Below the pieces are notes generated by a model. That model had not been told where the DNA came from, did no database searches, and worked only from the letters and a program-made list of their open reading frames with translations. Made by a program: the position numbers and the translations under genes. Of a stretch of 64,000 bases of DNA, positions 46,852 through 57,034 are shown one piece after another (position 1 is the stretch's first letter; each line of letters starts with the position of its first letter). The stretch is from NCBI GenBank assembly GCA_905250125.1, contig CAJNOL010000867.1, forward strand, positions 33,709 through 97,708, read 5' to 3'. Origin of the DNA: Rotaria sordida (taxonomy: Eukaryota > Rotifera > Eurotatoria > Philodinida > Philodinidae).

Positions 46852-49800
46852 TTAGAGTGATACCGAACACTCCATGAAACTGGGGTTGAAGGATTGAAAG
46901 GGAAAAGTGTCTGTCATTCGATGCCGCTCGTCGATTTTCTCTATACGCTCAGTTAGTTGTTGCTTGAACAAATAATAATTGTCAAGATGAGATTTAACTT
47001 GTTCTTCAGTCATGATTGAGAGCGGCTTATCTTCTTGACTGTCAGAAGCAACGCGCGGAATGAGATGGCTCCAATCACCCATCAGGCCTGGCATCCTCAT
47101 GGCAGTCAGTATAGTCAAAATGAGCATTAGACTGTAATTCTGTACGGATGGCAGCAAAGATGGTAGGTCTCGTCTTAATTTGGTACCAATGAAACTAGGA
47201 TCAAAAAGGTAATCGGCGACATGTCCAACGTGCTCGTGAATGCCGGTGCATGCACAAATAAGTTGCGTGATCACATCAATTAGATGGTTGCGACTAGGGA
47301 TGCCATTCAGCCCTAACGGTTTGCACAACTCGGAGATAAATCGGCACTCACAAGGTTCAGCCATAAACGCACGTTTTGAAGTCATCTCGCCTTTCTTCTC
47401 GTCCTTCGTTGATTCCTCTTTGCCATATTCGATCTCGAAGAATCGCCTTACATAATCACGCACGATTTTCCAGAATGCGGGCAAGTCTTCTGCAATAGGA
47501 TAATGCTTGACCCAATCGGATTGATTTTCATCGGACAGTTCGTTTGTTTCACTGGGCTTGTTGCTGTGATTGTCAAGTTCAACGGAGTCTATCAGGTTGC
47601 ACTTATAGTTTGGACAGTTCTCCCTTACTGCATAGCTGTCTCTATCTTCTTTCGCATGTATATTCTTACATCGTTGATTGGTTGACTCAGTTTGCAACTG
47701 TCGATTCTGTTCCAGTTTCATGTTATCAGGAATCCAGTCAGGCATGATACGGAATCGATAATGAGCAATGACATAGTCACAGAGCTTGAGAAACTCATCG
47801 AACTCGAATCCCCAGATTCTATGACAGAGACCGCCTTGGTTAACCAGCGAGGTCGCTGCAGAATAGTTGATGGTCACAGTGCGATAGGTGAATGGTTTGA
47901 GGAAGACACGCAAAGGATGAGCTGCAGGAAGAAATTGCCGTGATACATTTGCCAATGTGTTGGCCTCGATAAAGTGCGTTGTCAGAAGGTGGTCGCGTAC
48001 GGTCACCATGGCTAAGGCCGAAGATCGCCACATATATTTGGCATAGGTCCAATCTTTATCAAGCTCACATGAGTTGCTCAAAGGCATGACCAGTTCATTA
48101 CGGTGAGAAAGGTAAATGCCAATCAAGCGACGCTTATCATCGAAGTAGGCCGCAGCACCGTAGCGATCGAAAGGGGCTCGAACAGTAAATAACGACAGAG
48201 CGGTCATGTCATTCACGTAGCGGGCCGATTTGAGTATTGGATGGGTGAGAGTCGCCGTGTGCAATTCCATACTTTCCACGCCAAAGTCAAGCTTCCGAGT
48301 ATGATGGCAGGCCAGGCCAAAGAAGGCGAAGCGACTCATGATTTCGTCGCTATCGCCAAACCATTGTGGATTGTTTGGTGCAGGCATCCAAGGGAAATGC
48401 TTCCACCTCCACGCGATCATGTCATCTAAAGAATTGAATTGCAACTCTTGATCTTCGAATGGCCATAGTTTGGAATTTAGGATCTTGTTCACCAGCTTGT
48501 GATGTAAATGCCAGCCACTCTGATCATCTTCGTCCCATGTCGCTATGGTTCTCGCTCCCTTGATTCGTTTTAGGTGCAGGTCTTGTGTAGGCAGGTTAGA
48601 CGGTTCGCCTATGTCGATGGCACGAGGCGGCTTCACATTCCAGCTTTCTAATGCCAGTTTCGATAATTTCATGGCGAATCGAGTATAGCCATCGAGGCTA
48701 GAAAGATAATGCCTGTTCGTCTTCGCGTCTAGGTTCTTACAGCTGTTTAACTCGCGTATAATGAGGACAACCTGAGACTCATCGTCGTCAGGATGTCTAT
48801 CTTCAGCAATGCGACGCGGAATTGCCATCTCAAACTTAGGCTTAATAATACAGTTAGGCAGCATCGTCTTGGTGCTATTGACTTGCACCTGGCTCTGAGA
48901 ATGTCGGTAGCGTGAGAAGATAATAGGGGCGAACCTGGAAGCTACGAACTCCATGACTTGTAGAGATAAATCGTGTCCAGGACAGTAACGAGGGGGTCGC
49001 GATTCCTCGCTCTCCCTTTCAATCTCACTTTCGGCTCCATTCCATGTGATGATTTTTCCCATTTCGATGGCCGAACGCTTAGGATTGAACTCAGCTGGTG
49101 ACGTGAATTCGCTCGGATCATTATTAGCATCCAGAAGAGAACAGTGAATGCGTGTGTTGGCTGGTAAATCTGCTCCAGTGTGAGTCTTGACATCCAGAGC
49201 TATGTTTGCATTAGAGAGAAGGCTAACCATCGGCAGAACCGGCTTAAGTCGAGCGCATTCTTTGATGAAATTGCGAGGATTCTCGTAGAATAAATCCACC
49301 ATCTTCTTTTGCCTATTACCATCTTGTCCAGTCTGAGCTTCATCTGATTGGTCTGACCACAGCCTATGAACGATGCTCGCAGTGAGTTTGGCTGGTGCGG
49401 GTGCTGCACCCAGGCAGAAAACAGAGGTAATCAATCGTAGAACTTCATTCTTGGGCATGTATCCTGCGGCCGCCTCAAAAGCTGCTTGCAGCGCTGGCCC
49501 CTGAACATGACGAGCGAATGCAGCCTGAAACTTTCCATAGCTGGCATAACCCATATTCTCCTTGTAATTGCCTGCAACCAAGAAGTTGAACCAGTCAGGC
49601 AGAAACGTAAAGGGATTTTTGATACAATCTAGGTAAGCGTCGCGCTCGTCACGCGTTAATGAGCCACCGGTAGCCAGGAAGAAGAGTGTCTCACCAACAG
49701 CTAGATACACAATTTCGTTGCTTGGCTCGCTGTTTGTGTGTCGTGGGACAAGCCGAAACAGATAACGATAAGTAGCTGCGCTCTTTTTGGACCATGAATC

Positions 49801-51084
49801 GTTCAGGCTCACCAATGTGTGAGGGAAGGCCGCCAGCCACTGGTGAACGACTTTCCGACTAAGTAAATGGAGATCTGGCATAGGGTGGCTTGGATTCGGC
49901 ATGAAGATGGGATTAAAATTGCAGAATTTAATCAGTGAGCTTGATACAGACCAGCCAATCGTTTGGAAGTCTTTAATAATGAGCGGATCACGACTTTCCA
50001 GATAGGCTTTAACGTACTTGTAACTGCCCACACCGACACCATCTCCAAATGGGAAGAAGCCCGCGGTGCTTGATTTTCCTAGACTTGCCGAGAAATCGTG
50101 CTGGATCGCGCGGAAAAGACTGAGTGGATTCTCACCGCTTGGAGCAAACAGGATAAATGTGCATACTTGCAGCCAATATGACTTGATCTTCCACAACCAA
50201 TCACGGTCTTCTATACGTGTGATGGTCGACCGCCAAAAGGATTCGATCGTGTGGGCTCGAACAGATGCAGGAGGCCATCGAGGGTGTTTCTCTACGGCGT
50301 TCGCCTTCGTGCGATGAAAGATGAGACAGTACACGACATACGCCGCATAAAAGCTCAACACAATGAGACCTATTGCAGCACCAACCAATCCCCTAACGAC
50401 GCGATAGAGTTTACGTAAGTTGTCTGGGAGAGAATCACCGATTCGAATAGTTCTCGTTGATAATAACTCGTAGTCAACGGCTGAAACGATCTTCTTCATC
50501 TTCAAGCTCTGAGGATTTCTCCAATTAATAGGCTCACGAGCAGTGAATCGGCGGAAGTAGGTTCGAGTAGCCAGAAAGTAGATTAATAAGCCAACGGGCG
50601 AGAGAAAATAAGTAAGGATGAGAATTCCTGTAAACAGAACGTTCTCCTCAGTCCAATGGTTATAGCGTGGAAAGCTACCGTCCACCTCCGGCTTCACATT
50701 ATAGGCGCACGTGAATCGTGTGTTGAAATCGATCACCATCCAGAGACCCACCCACAATTCGGTCACACGAATATGAGCCATGCTAGCCACAGCGAGGAAG
50801 GCGTCTTGGTATAGACTCAATAGATTCTCGAGGTTGAAGAAATTCGAGCTTGGTGTATTCATCGCTCGTTGGGAAAGCAATTGATAGAATGTGCCCAGAC
50901 AGCTCAACGTGAATACGACCGCGGGTGCAATGGCAAAGTAGTGAGTGAAGCGATCTCTCGGCCAGATGATAAGCGCCAACCAGCCCAGGATGACGAAACT
51001 GTTCAATAGGAACATATCGTCGGCCCCCAACGAAAGCCACGTCATTGTACTATTTATGGGGGAAGTAGAAAAGGTACCAGACAT
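46852..51084 (-). CDS. Fusion protein: ABA4-like membrane domain, CYP74-like P450, lipoxygenase
   Basis: One intronless frame of 1410 residues with roughly twice the GC content of its surroundings. Residues about 22-178 hold four hydrophobic helices with WVGLWMVIDF and TYFLSPVGLLIYF, the pattern of DUF4281/ABA4-like proteins; a fifth helix is at 232-256. Residues about 280-735 look like a P450: ExxR is E609-R612 (KECARLKP), an LPANTRI strand follows, and the heme cysteine is C701 in PPRYCPGHDLS. A WNG triad upstream and an I-helix (about 545-572) without the oxygen-activating AGxDT motif recall CYP74 enzymes, which convert fatty-acid hydroperoxides without O2. Residues about 860-1410 are a lipoxygenase: H1032-LLTT-H1037, LPAAHPLRVFLKP, and CTGIH with H1283. 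The usual fourth ligand position (+4, Asn/His/Ser) is G1287 and the C-terminal residue is Leu, not Ile. Predicted role: oxylipin synthesis at a membrane. Horizontal origin is inferred. Confidence 0.72.
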   Translation of the reverse strand: MSGTFSTSPINSTMTWLSLGADDMFLLNSFVILGWLALIIWPRDRFTHYFAIAPAVVFTLSCLGTFYQLLSQRAMNTPSSNFFNLENLLSLYQDAFLAVASMAHIRVTELWVGLWMVIDFNTRFTCAYNVKPEVDGSFPRYNHWTEENVLFTGILILTYFLSPVGLLIYFLATRTYFRRFTAREPINWRNPQSLKMKKIVSAVDYELLSTRTIRIGDSLPDNLRKLYRVVRGLVGAAIGLIVLSFYAAYVVYCLIFHRTKANAVEKHPRWPPASVRAHTIESFWRSTITRIEDRDWLWKIKSYWLQVCTFILFAPSGENPLSLFRAIQHDFSASLGKSSTAGFFPFGDGVGVGSYKYVKAYLESRDPLIIKDFQTIGWSVSSSLIKFCNFNPIFMPNPSHPMPDLHLLSRKVVHQWLAAFPHTLVSLNDSWSKKSAATYRYLFRLVPRHTNSEPSNEIVYLAVGETLFFLATGGSLTRDERDAYLDCIKNPFTFLPDWFNFLVAGNYKENMGYASYGKFQAAFARHVQGPALQAAFEAAAGYMPKNEVLRLITSVFCLGAAPAPAKLTASIVHRLWSDQSDEAQTGQDGNRQKKMVDLFYENPRNFIKECARLKPVLPMVSLLSNANIALDVKTHTGADLPANTRIHCSLLDANNDPSEFTSPAEFNPKRSAIEMGKIITWNGAESEIERESEESRPPRYCPGHDLSLQVMEFVASRFAPIIFSRYRHSQSQVQVNSTKTMLPNCIIKPKFEMAIPRRIAEDRHPDDDESQVVLIIRELNSCKNLDAKTNRHYLSSLDGYTRFAMKLSKLALESWNVKPPRAIDIGEPSNLPTQDLHLKRIKGARTIATWDEDDQSGWHLHHKLVNKILNSKLWPFEDQELQFNSLDDMIAWRWKHFPWMPAPNNPQWFGDSDEIMSRFAFFGLACHHTRKLDFGVESMELHTATLTHPILKSARYVNDMTALSLFTVRAPFDRYGAAAYFDDKRRLIGIYLSHRNELVMPLSNSCELDKDWTYAKYMWRSSALAMVTVRDHLLTTHFIEANTLANVSRQFLPAAHPLRVFLKPFTYRTVTINYSAATSLVNQGGLCHRIWGFEFDEFLKLCDYVIAHYRFRIMPDWIPDNMKLEQNRQLQTESTNQRCKNIHAKEDRDSYAVRENCPNYKCNLIDSVELDNHSNKPSETNELSDENQSDWVKHYPIAEDLPAFWKIVRDYVRRFFEIEYGKEESTKDEKKGEMTSKRAFMAEPCECRFISELCKPLGLNGIPSRNHLIDVITQLICACTGIHEHVGHVADYLFDPSFIGTKLRRDLPSLLPSVQNYSLMLILTILTAMRMPGLMGDWSHLIPRVASDSQEDKPLSIMTEEQVKSHLDNYYLFKQQLTERIEKIDERHRMTDTFPFQSFNPSFMECSVSL

Positions 51085-51164
51085 GTTATATTGAAGTTAA
51101 AGTTAAAATTTCTATCCATTCCAGAATATAATACACCCGATTGTATTGAATAGCTCCGCAACGA

Positions 51165-51264
51165 NNNNNNNNNNNNNNNNNNNNNNNNNNNNNNNNNNNN
51201 NNNNNNNNNNNNNNNNNNNNNNNNNNNNNNNNNNNNNNNNNNNNNNNNNNNNNNNNNNNNNNNN
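51165..51264. other. Assembly gap (100 N)
   Basis: Exactly 100 N, the usual placeholder for a gap of unknown size. It starts 80 bp upstream of the start codon of the fusion gene, so that gene's promoter is mostly missing and the order of the two flanks depends on scaffolding. Confidence 0.98.
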
Positions 51265-53480
51265 TATATTGATAAATAGCTCAAATACTTTCATTAATCA
51301 TTCATTTTCACTTTCATCAATTTCTTTTGATTGTTTTAGTACTAAACGTATATTATTGGCATAATAAATGTCGAATAACTTTTGATATAGTTTGATGATC
51401 AAATTGATGATTATAAAATGAAAATCAACTATTTTGTTGCTTATGAAAGTTGTAATTGTACTTCAGTATTTTGAATATCAATGTCAACCTTTCATTGTGC
51501 AGGAAGGATATCAAAATTTTTTATTGCTGTATATCATTCAGGCTAAATTATATAAACTTCAGGGGCATTGACTGCTGCACAAAATGAGAGTTCATGTAAA
51601 AGACGACCTATCGTAACTGGTTTTTGTGATATTGAAATAAATTTCACCAGTTTAATCGCTGCAATATTTTACTTCGAAAGAGAATAAAATAATCTTAATT
51701 CACAACTACAAATATTTATATAATGATAAAAGATGAAAAATAGTTCAGAAGAAAAACATCAATATAATAACAACAACAGCAAAGAGGAGAAGATCAACAA
51801 GAGAACATTAAAGAGGATGAGAAAAATCAATAGTAAAGAAAGTATAGAAGAGCAGACATCATAGAATAACATCTCTTAACACTAGTACGTTTCATTATTA
51901 TCTCAGGTATGTTCACTCCTTTGTCTATACTATGAATCGATAGTTTTGAAAGACTGCTCGGTATATGTACTTGAGCATAACAAATTGCTCAATGGATTCA
52001 CCGTCATTCGTTGTCTTGAATGTTATTCTCACGAATTCGAAAATTATTGATGCCTTTTTTTATTGAGACGATGTTATGATCTTTTCAGCAATTAATCAAA
52101 AAGGTACTATTAATGCATATATATGCACATTTGGTTCTAGTTCAGTCTTGTATGTACATTCTTTTCTGGCATAGATTTTGTTATTCTTATTCAAGATCAA
52201 TCTTTCAGATTGTTTTTAAATTTGGTCATCTCATATGAGTTCTAATGAGCGATAGCATAAATCTTTTGAATATGACAGAAAATCATTTTGTCTTCTTTTC
52301 ATTTATATTTAAATACGAAATATATTTTTTCCAGTTTGAGTAAGCGATAAACAATACGAAATATACCAAAAAATTGCATCAGCGTTGCGAAAATAACATC
52401 ATGCATGTTAATCATTATGATTAGTGAATCATTAAATAACAAATTTCTTCATAAATGTGAATCACCTATAGTCATGTAGATATTGATTGAATTGCTCAAA
52501 CACGTAATCTTTTATAAATTGATTAATGGTCAGATAGAAACTTGAACTTTCCGTTTATAAAAACTAGCATCACCAATGCAGATATCAAAAAACTTATGTA
52601 GACATTTGAATGCAAATGAACTAAACCATTATTCACAAACGAGTAGTTAAATATGGAATTGTATGATGCAAAGTCATTTCCTATCAATCTTGAAGTACGA
52701 ATATGTTAAGAGTTAATTTTACTGAAATATCTATTTGAGCTTCTTGAAATTAGCTGTTTATTTATATCATCCTTGACTTTTCATGTTTAGATGTATTCAA
52801 AATATTTGCCATGCTGATAATTAAAAGAAAATGTATAGTTAGAAGACGAAAGCCAAAATGTAAACAACAACACAACATTTACTCTTGTATCGTTTGTCCC
52901 TTAATAATACTTTTCTGATGATTATTGCGGATGTCATACAGTTTGAAATTTGTAACAGAAATCATTACTAGGACGGAATCAATCAGAATACTTTTATCAT
53001 TATATTAAACATACTAACATATGTCGATATAAATTATTGAGCATCATGTGATAAAAAAAAACAACCTAGAATGTACTTTTATATAAGCATAAGATTTCAC
53101 ACTTTAGACATCTTCTTCCATGTTTTTCTTTATCACATTGTCTAGCTTTGTACCAAATTGAATAAACCGGTTAACAAAAACGATACAATAGATAAACAAA
53201 TTCACATCAACGTCATTAACACAGTATATACAATGTATACTCTTTCAAAGACAACAATATATTCCTTTTTGTATTGTTTCTTTTTCTCCTTCTCTTATTT
53301 TTCTAAATATAAATTTGTATACCATTGTATAGGCAACAGAATTGAATGTGTTATTATACACGTATTATATTTTATTTACGCATGACTTTGTTGTATTCTA
53401 TATTTATTTCAAAATGATTCATTTTAATTATATGGAGAGAACACAAATAGCAATACCAAAAAAAGAAAAATATCCTATTC
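51265..53480. other. Gene-poor sequence right of the gap
   Basis: No complete gene. On the minus strand at about 51328-51390 a short frame ends in VLKQSKEIDESENE and a stop, and another at about 51560-51660 reads GRLLHELSFCAAVNAPEVYI; these could be exons of a decayed gene but do not join clearly. The purine-rich block 51720-51890 (with CAACAACAGC and a terminal ATAACATCTCTTAACA-like word) resembles parts of the LTR at 54762-54990 and might be a strongly diverged copy. Confidence 0.3.
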
Positions 53481-54709
53481 AGCAATTTTGTGAAAGGTAA
53501 TCAAGTAAACAAATATATTTTCCTTGGACATGTATAATTTGTTGAATATTAAATTCTCAAAGTAGTAATGATATTTTTTTAATATGTTTATTAGTAATTT
53601 TCTTGCCCATCATATAATAAATAGGACAATTATCCGTATAAATAATTATATTACGACTAAATAAAAAAGATCTCACTCAAGTAATACATTTGAAAATTGC
53701 CAATGCTTTAAGTTCAATATGATGATAACGTTTTTGTGATGATGATAATAATTCGAAATAATAATAAAGTATTTTTTTAACATTATTAATTTCTTGATAA
53801 AGAATACCACCTAATCCCACCTTAGATGCATCAGTTGATAACAATACAGGTTGTGTATCATCTGGAAAATTTAAAAGAAGTGGATGAGATGCTAATAATT
53901 GTTTTAAATCATTAAAAGATTTTGATTGTTCAGGTACCCATTTAAATTTATGTCGATGTGATTTCAAAAGATTGATTACAGCATGAACAGGTGTTGCCAT
54001 ACTTGCAAATTGTGGAATAAATTTTCTGTACCATGATAATGCATCAATGAAGCGATTTGCTTGTGCTAATAATCTAGGTTCTGGTAATAAAATAATAGAT
54101 TTAATTTTATCTGTTAAAGGAGTAATTGTTGTGGAATTAATTACATGTCCTAAATATTCAATTGTTTGTTTAGCTATTTCACATTTTGTTGAATTTAATG
54201 TTAAATTATGTGATTGTAAAGTATTTAAAACTTCTTCAAAGTGAATTAAATGTTCATCATAAGTACGAGAAAAAATTATGATGTCATCTAAATAAACTAA
54301 GGAGAAGTCAGTACATAATGATAATAGATTGTTCATAATACGTTGAAAACTTGGAGAAGCATTTCGAAGACTTTGAGGGAGAACATTCCATTCATATAAA
54401 CCAAATAGAGCGATGAATGCTATTTTAACTAGATCTTTTTCATCAATAGGTAATTGCCAAAACCCTGATTTTAAATCAAGTTTAAAAAAAATTGATAACC
54501 TGCAGCTAGTGTTTGTAAAGTTATTTCCATATTTGGAAGAAGATAATTATCTTTAATTGTGGATTATGTTTTTCAGGATAACCTTTCCATGCAATTAAAT
54601 ATTCTTTTTTACTATTGCGAAAAAGATGATTGACAATACGTTCAACAATAAATATTTCACCTTCAGTAACATCTAATACGTGTTGTTTTTCTTCATTAGC
54701 AGTATTCAT
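53480..54709 (-). mobile_element. Decayed Ty3/gypsy retrotransposon: chromodomain followed by reverse transcriptase and RNase H
   Basis: Minus strand. From 54709 a frame opens MNTANEEKQHVLDVTEGE and contains a chromodomain (about 54560-54670; VERI near its start, YLIAWKGYPEKHN near its end). The frame then changes near 54550 and again near 54485 at a T run, after which the reverse transcriptase continues (KLDLKSGFWQLP, later the catalytic SLVYLDDIIIFSRT) to RNase H (LLSTDASKVGLGG, then YTDNCP beyond stops). Stops near 53674 and further down disable it. No integrase was found. In Ty3/gypsy elements the chromodomain normally lies at the C-terminus of integrase, downstream of RNase H; here it precedes the reverse transcriptase, which suggests either an internal rearrangement or an unusual lineage. 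Confidence 0.82.
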
Positions 54710-54761
54710 AACATGAATTTTTTTTAAATTTATTTTTATTTTTTATGCTAGGATCGCCAAT

Positions 54762-54990
54762 TGTTAAGGTGTATATTTAGTTCAAAATGTTTTTGAACTT
54801 GTTTTATTGCAGATTTAAAATACACGCTTAACAACAATAATAATAATAATAATAATAATAACAAAAGAATGAGAGTAAACAAGAAGAGAAAACATAACCA
54901 ATAAAAACGAAGAGTTACTATCAAGATATAGATGGTGAGAGAGAAGAAACATAACGATTATGATATTGTGCATAAACACATATCATAACA
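54762..54990 (-). repeat. Long terminal repeat (5' LTR) of the gypsy-type element, with primer-binding site
   Basis: On the minus strand it starts TGTTATGATATG and ends CACCTTAACA, with TGTTA/TAACA inverted ends. It contains an (AAT)n tract (about 54833-54863) and an AATAAA signal near 54800. Directly inside it (54747-54760) the minus strand reads TTGGCGATCCTAGC, a plausible tRNA primer-binding site starting TGG. The second LTR was not located with confidence. The boundary lies eight bases past the stop codon of the neighbouring SAM-domain-like gene. Confidence 0.65.
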
Positions 54991-54997
54991 GCATCCC

Positions 54998-56030
54998 TTA
55001 AACAAGTCGTTGACGATGTACAACTGTAATATCCATTTTAACTTTAACTTGACTATAATCATAATTTGTTGTATTAAGTAATACATACATTGAAGATTCT
55101 TCTGATTGTTCTTTTTCTTCAACTAAATATTCTTAAAAAGATAAAAATTCAGAGAGTATAAAATAAAAATTTAATTCTTACTCAACGAGCTCCCAAGTCC
55201 ACCTTTACAAATTTTTATTTTTCCCTGGACATTTGATAATAGTATGATCGTTGTTTTTTGCCAGTATTTCAGATAAATAACTGGATACTTTTGATCACGA
55301 GAAAGTTGCTGTTGTAATACTGATGTTAACAAACTTTAAATGAGAAAAAATAAAATATAAATGAATATAGTATTTGATCTTTTATCAAACATGTCATATG
55401 TCCACCAAATATTTTACCAAGTGCTGAATATTTATTTGTTACGCTAATTATCATTCAATCAAGTTCAAATACGATTCGATAAAAACAAATACTATAAGTT
55501 TTGACTACATCATCACGAATCCTTTTAACTAATTGTTGTTTCTTTCGACATCGAGCTCCAAACTCTGCTGATGGTGGATCTTCAGCAACCTGTTCAAAAG
55601 CTTTATCAAACCTTCTAATCACATAATTTAATGGAAATTTTCCTTTTTTGATTGAGACTGTTGAACTTGTTAAAGAATTATCGCACAATTGATGAACCAT
55701 TTGATCAAGTGATAAATTAGTAAGTTATGAACGATTTGTATTCGATAGAGGTAATATCATCTGGTGTCACAAATCAACATCGTCATATTCACTATCAATA
55801 TTTGAAATCATTAAAACATGATAAATTATTGGATTGATAAGAATGCAATTGTTGTATAAGTATATTAAAGTTAACAACGATAAACCATCAATTTCTTCTT
55901 CTGAAACAGATAAAAAAAGACTCGATTATTAGATAGAGAGTAAATCGTCGATCTCTTTAAATTCGTTTACGTATTTATCCAATCCATTCTTCATCAACGA
56001 TGTAGAAGCATCTTCGTTAGCCCACTCCAT
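54998..56030 (-). pseudogene. Decayed SAM-domain gene (SAMD3-like)
   Basis: Minus strand. The first exon from ATG at 56030 reads MEWANEDASTSLMKNGLDKY and reaches a stop near 55935; after an AG acceptor the frame continues EEEIDGLSLLTLI. Together these match the start and the IDG-LL centre of a sterile alpha motif. Further exons give KKGKFPLNYVIRRFDKAFEQ and CRKKQQLVKRIRDDVVKTY, then VTNKYSALGKIFGG, TSVLQQQLSRDQKYPVIYLK and a last exon ending MDITVVHRQRLV and a stop. The order of blocks resembles SAMD3-like proteins. Two stops in the middle (near 55772 and 55734) and unclear exon joints indicate loss of function. Identity is judged by eye. Confidence 0.5.
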
Positions 56031-56932
56031 GGATTATTTATCCAAAGTAGATTATAAAAAAGAAAAAAATGAGATAGATACTTTTAGTTTTTCTAAGCTC
56101 ATCAATGAACAAACCAACAGATAAGATTTGAAAACATGTGGAATATATATCATCATAAAAAAAATACAAGAAACTTATTCAACAAGTAGTAAACGATAAG
56201 ATAAACGAATGAAACATGTATAATTTGAACGATAGCAATCTTCTGCTTTATGTGTTAAAAACTCATATTCTTATCTATTACCATATAGACATCTGATGAA
56301 CGGACTTCACAGCACTACAAATTTTGTTAAAATGCTACCGTATCTTAACAATCAATCGTAAATCTCCGTTCTTTTCCGATATTAATAATGTGTTTAATTT
56401 TCACCAATAATGGTATTTTTTCTCCATCTAATAAATAGAAAACAAAAAAAATCTTCAATCTTGTATTTGACATTGTTTATCACCACCCATTTAACACATT
56501 CTAGAATTTCACCATAACTGAATAAATAATCATTTGGTAACGCATTTAATATTATTTTTTAAACTTATTGTTCGCCGTGTACGAGATTTACTACTAATAC
56601 TATTAATTTTTTAATATATTTTCGCCCAGTAGTTCTATCAACATTTATAAAACAAATTGTACATTGTTGTACACGATTAAGAGACATTCATTCACAAGAA
56701 AATTAAAAATACAAAATTGAATAAATAAATTATGACTAGATAGAATACTCATAATGCTAAAAAATATGAACAAAAAATATTTCTGATACACGACTGGCTG
56801 TTCTATCATCTCTTTTCTATACCAAAATGATTGACCCCATAGAATAAAAACATGATAACACGACGACGAAGAAGACGACAAAAATGAAATCGAAACGAAC
56901 AAGAGGAAAATAAAAGACCAATGCACCGTATA

Positions 56933-57034
56933 CAAGGGGGAAAAAGCGACACTCCGTACTTCTGAAGTACGAGTGAAGTACAAGTGAAGTACAGTGAAGT
57001 ACGTGAAATACGAAGTCTCGCTTTTTCCCCCTTG
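56933..57034. mobile_element. 102-bp hAT-like MITE
   Basis: Perfect 17-bp terminal inverted repeats CAAGGGGGAAAAAGCGA at both ends. The flanking octamers are ACCGTATA (56925-56932) and ACCGTGTA (57035-57042), an 8-bp target duplication with one mismatch. The whole inside is a tandem array of about four units of the type GTGAAGTACA, probably sub-terminal binding repeats. No coding capacity. Confidence 0.85.

Noticed and set aside
47240-50317. Several 60-85-codon frames on both strands inside the fusion gene
   Set aside because: They overlap a 1410-codon frame with clear domain content; the higher GC content lowers stop frequency in all frames.
46852-51084. Bacterial contamination as the explanation for the fusion gene
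   Set aside because: Not excluded on the gap side, but the left side runs without a gap into AT-rich host-like sequence, so integration is the simpler reading; linkage still rests on the assembly.
51054-51364. Open frames running through the 100-N gap
   Set aside because: They exist only because N codons are not counted as stops; the gap content is unknown.
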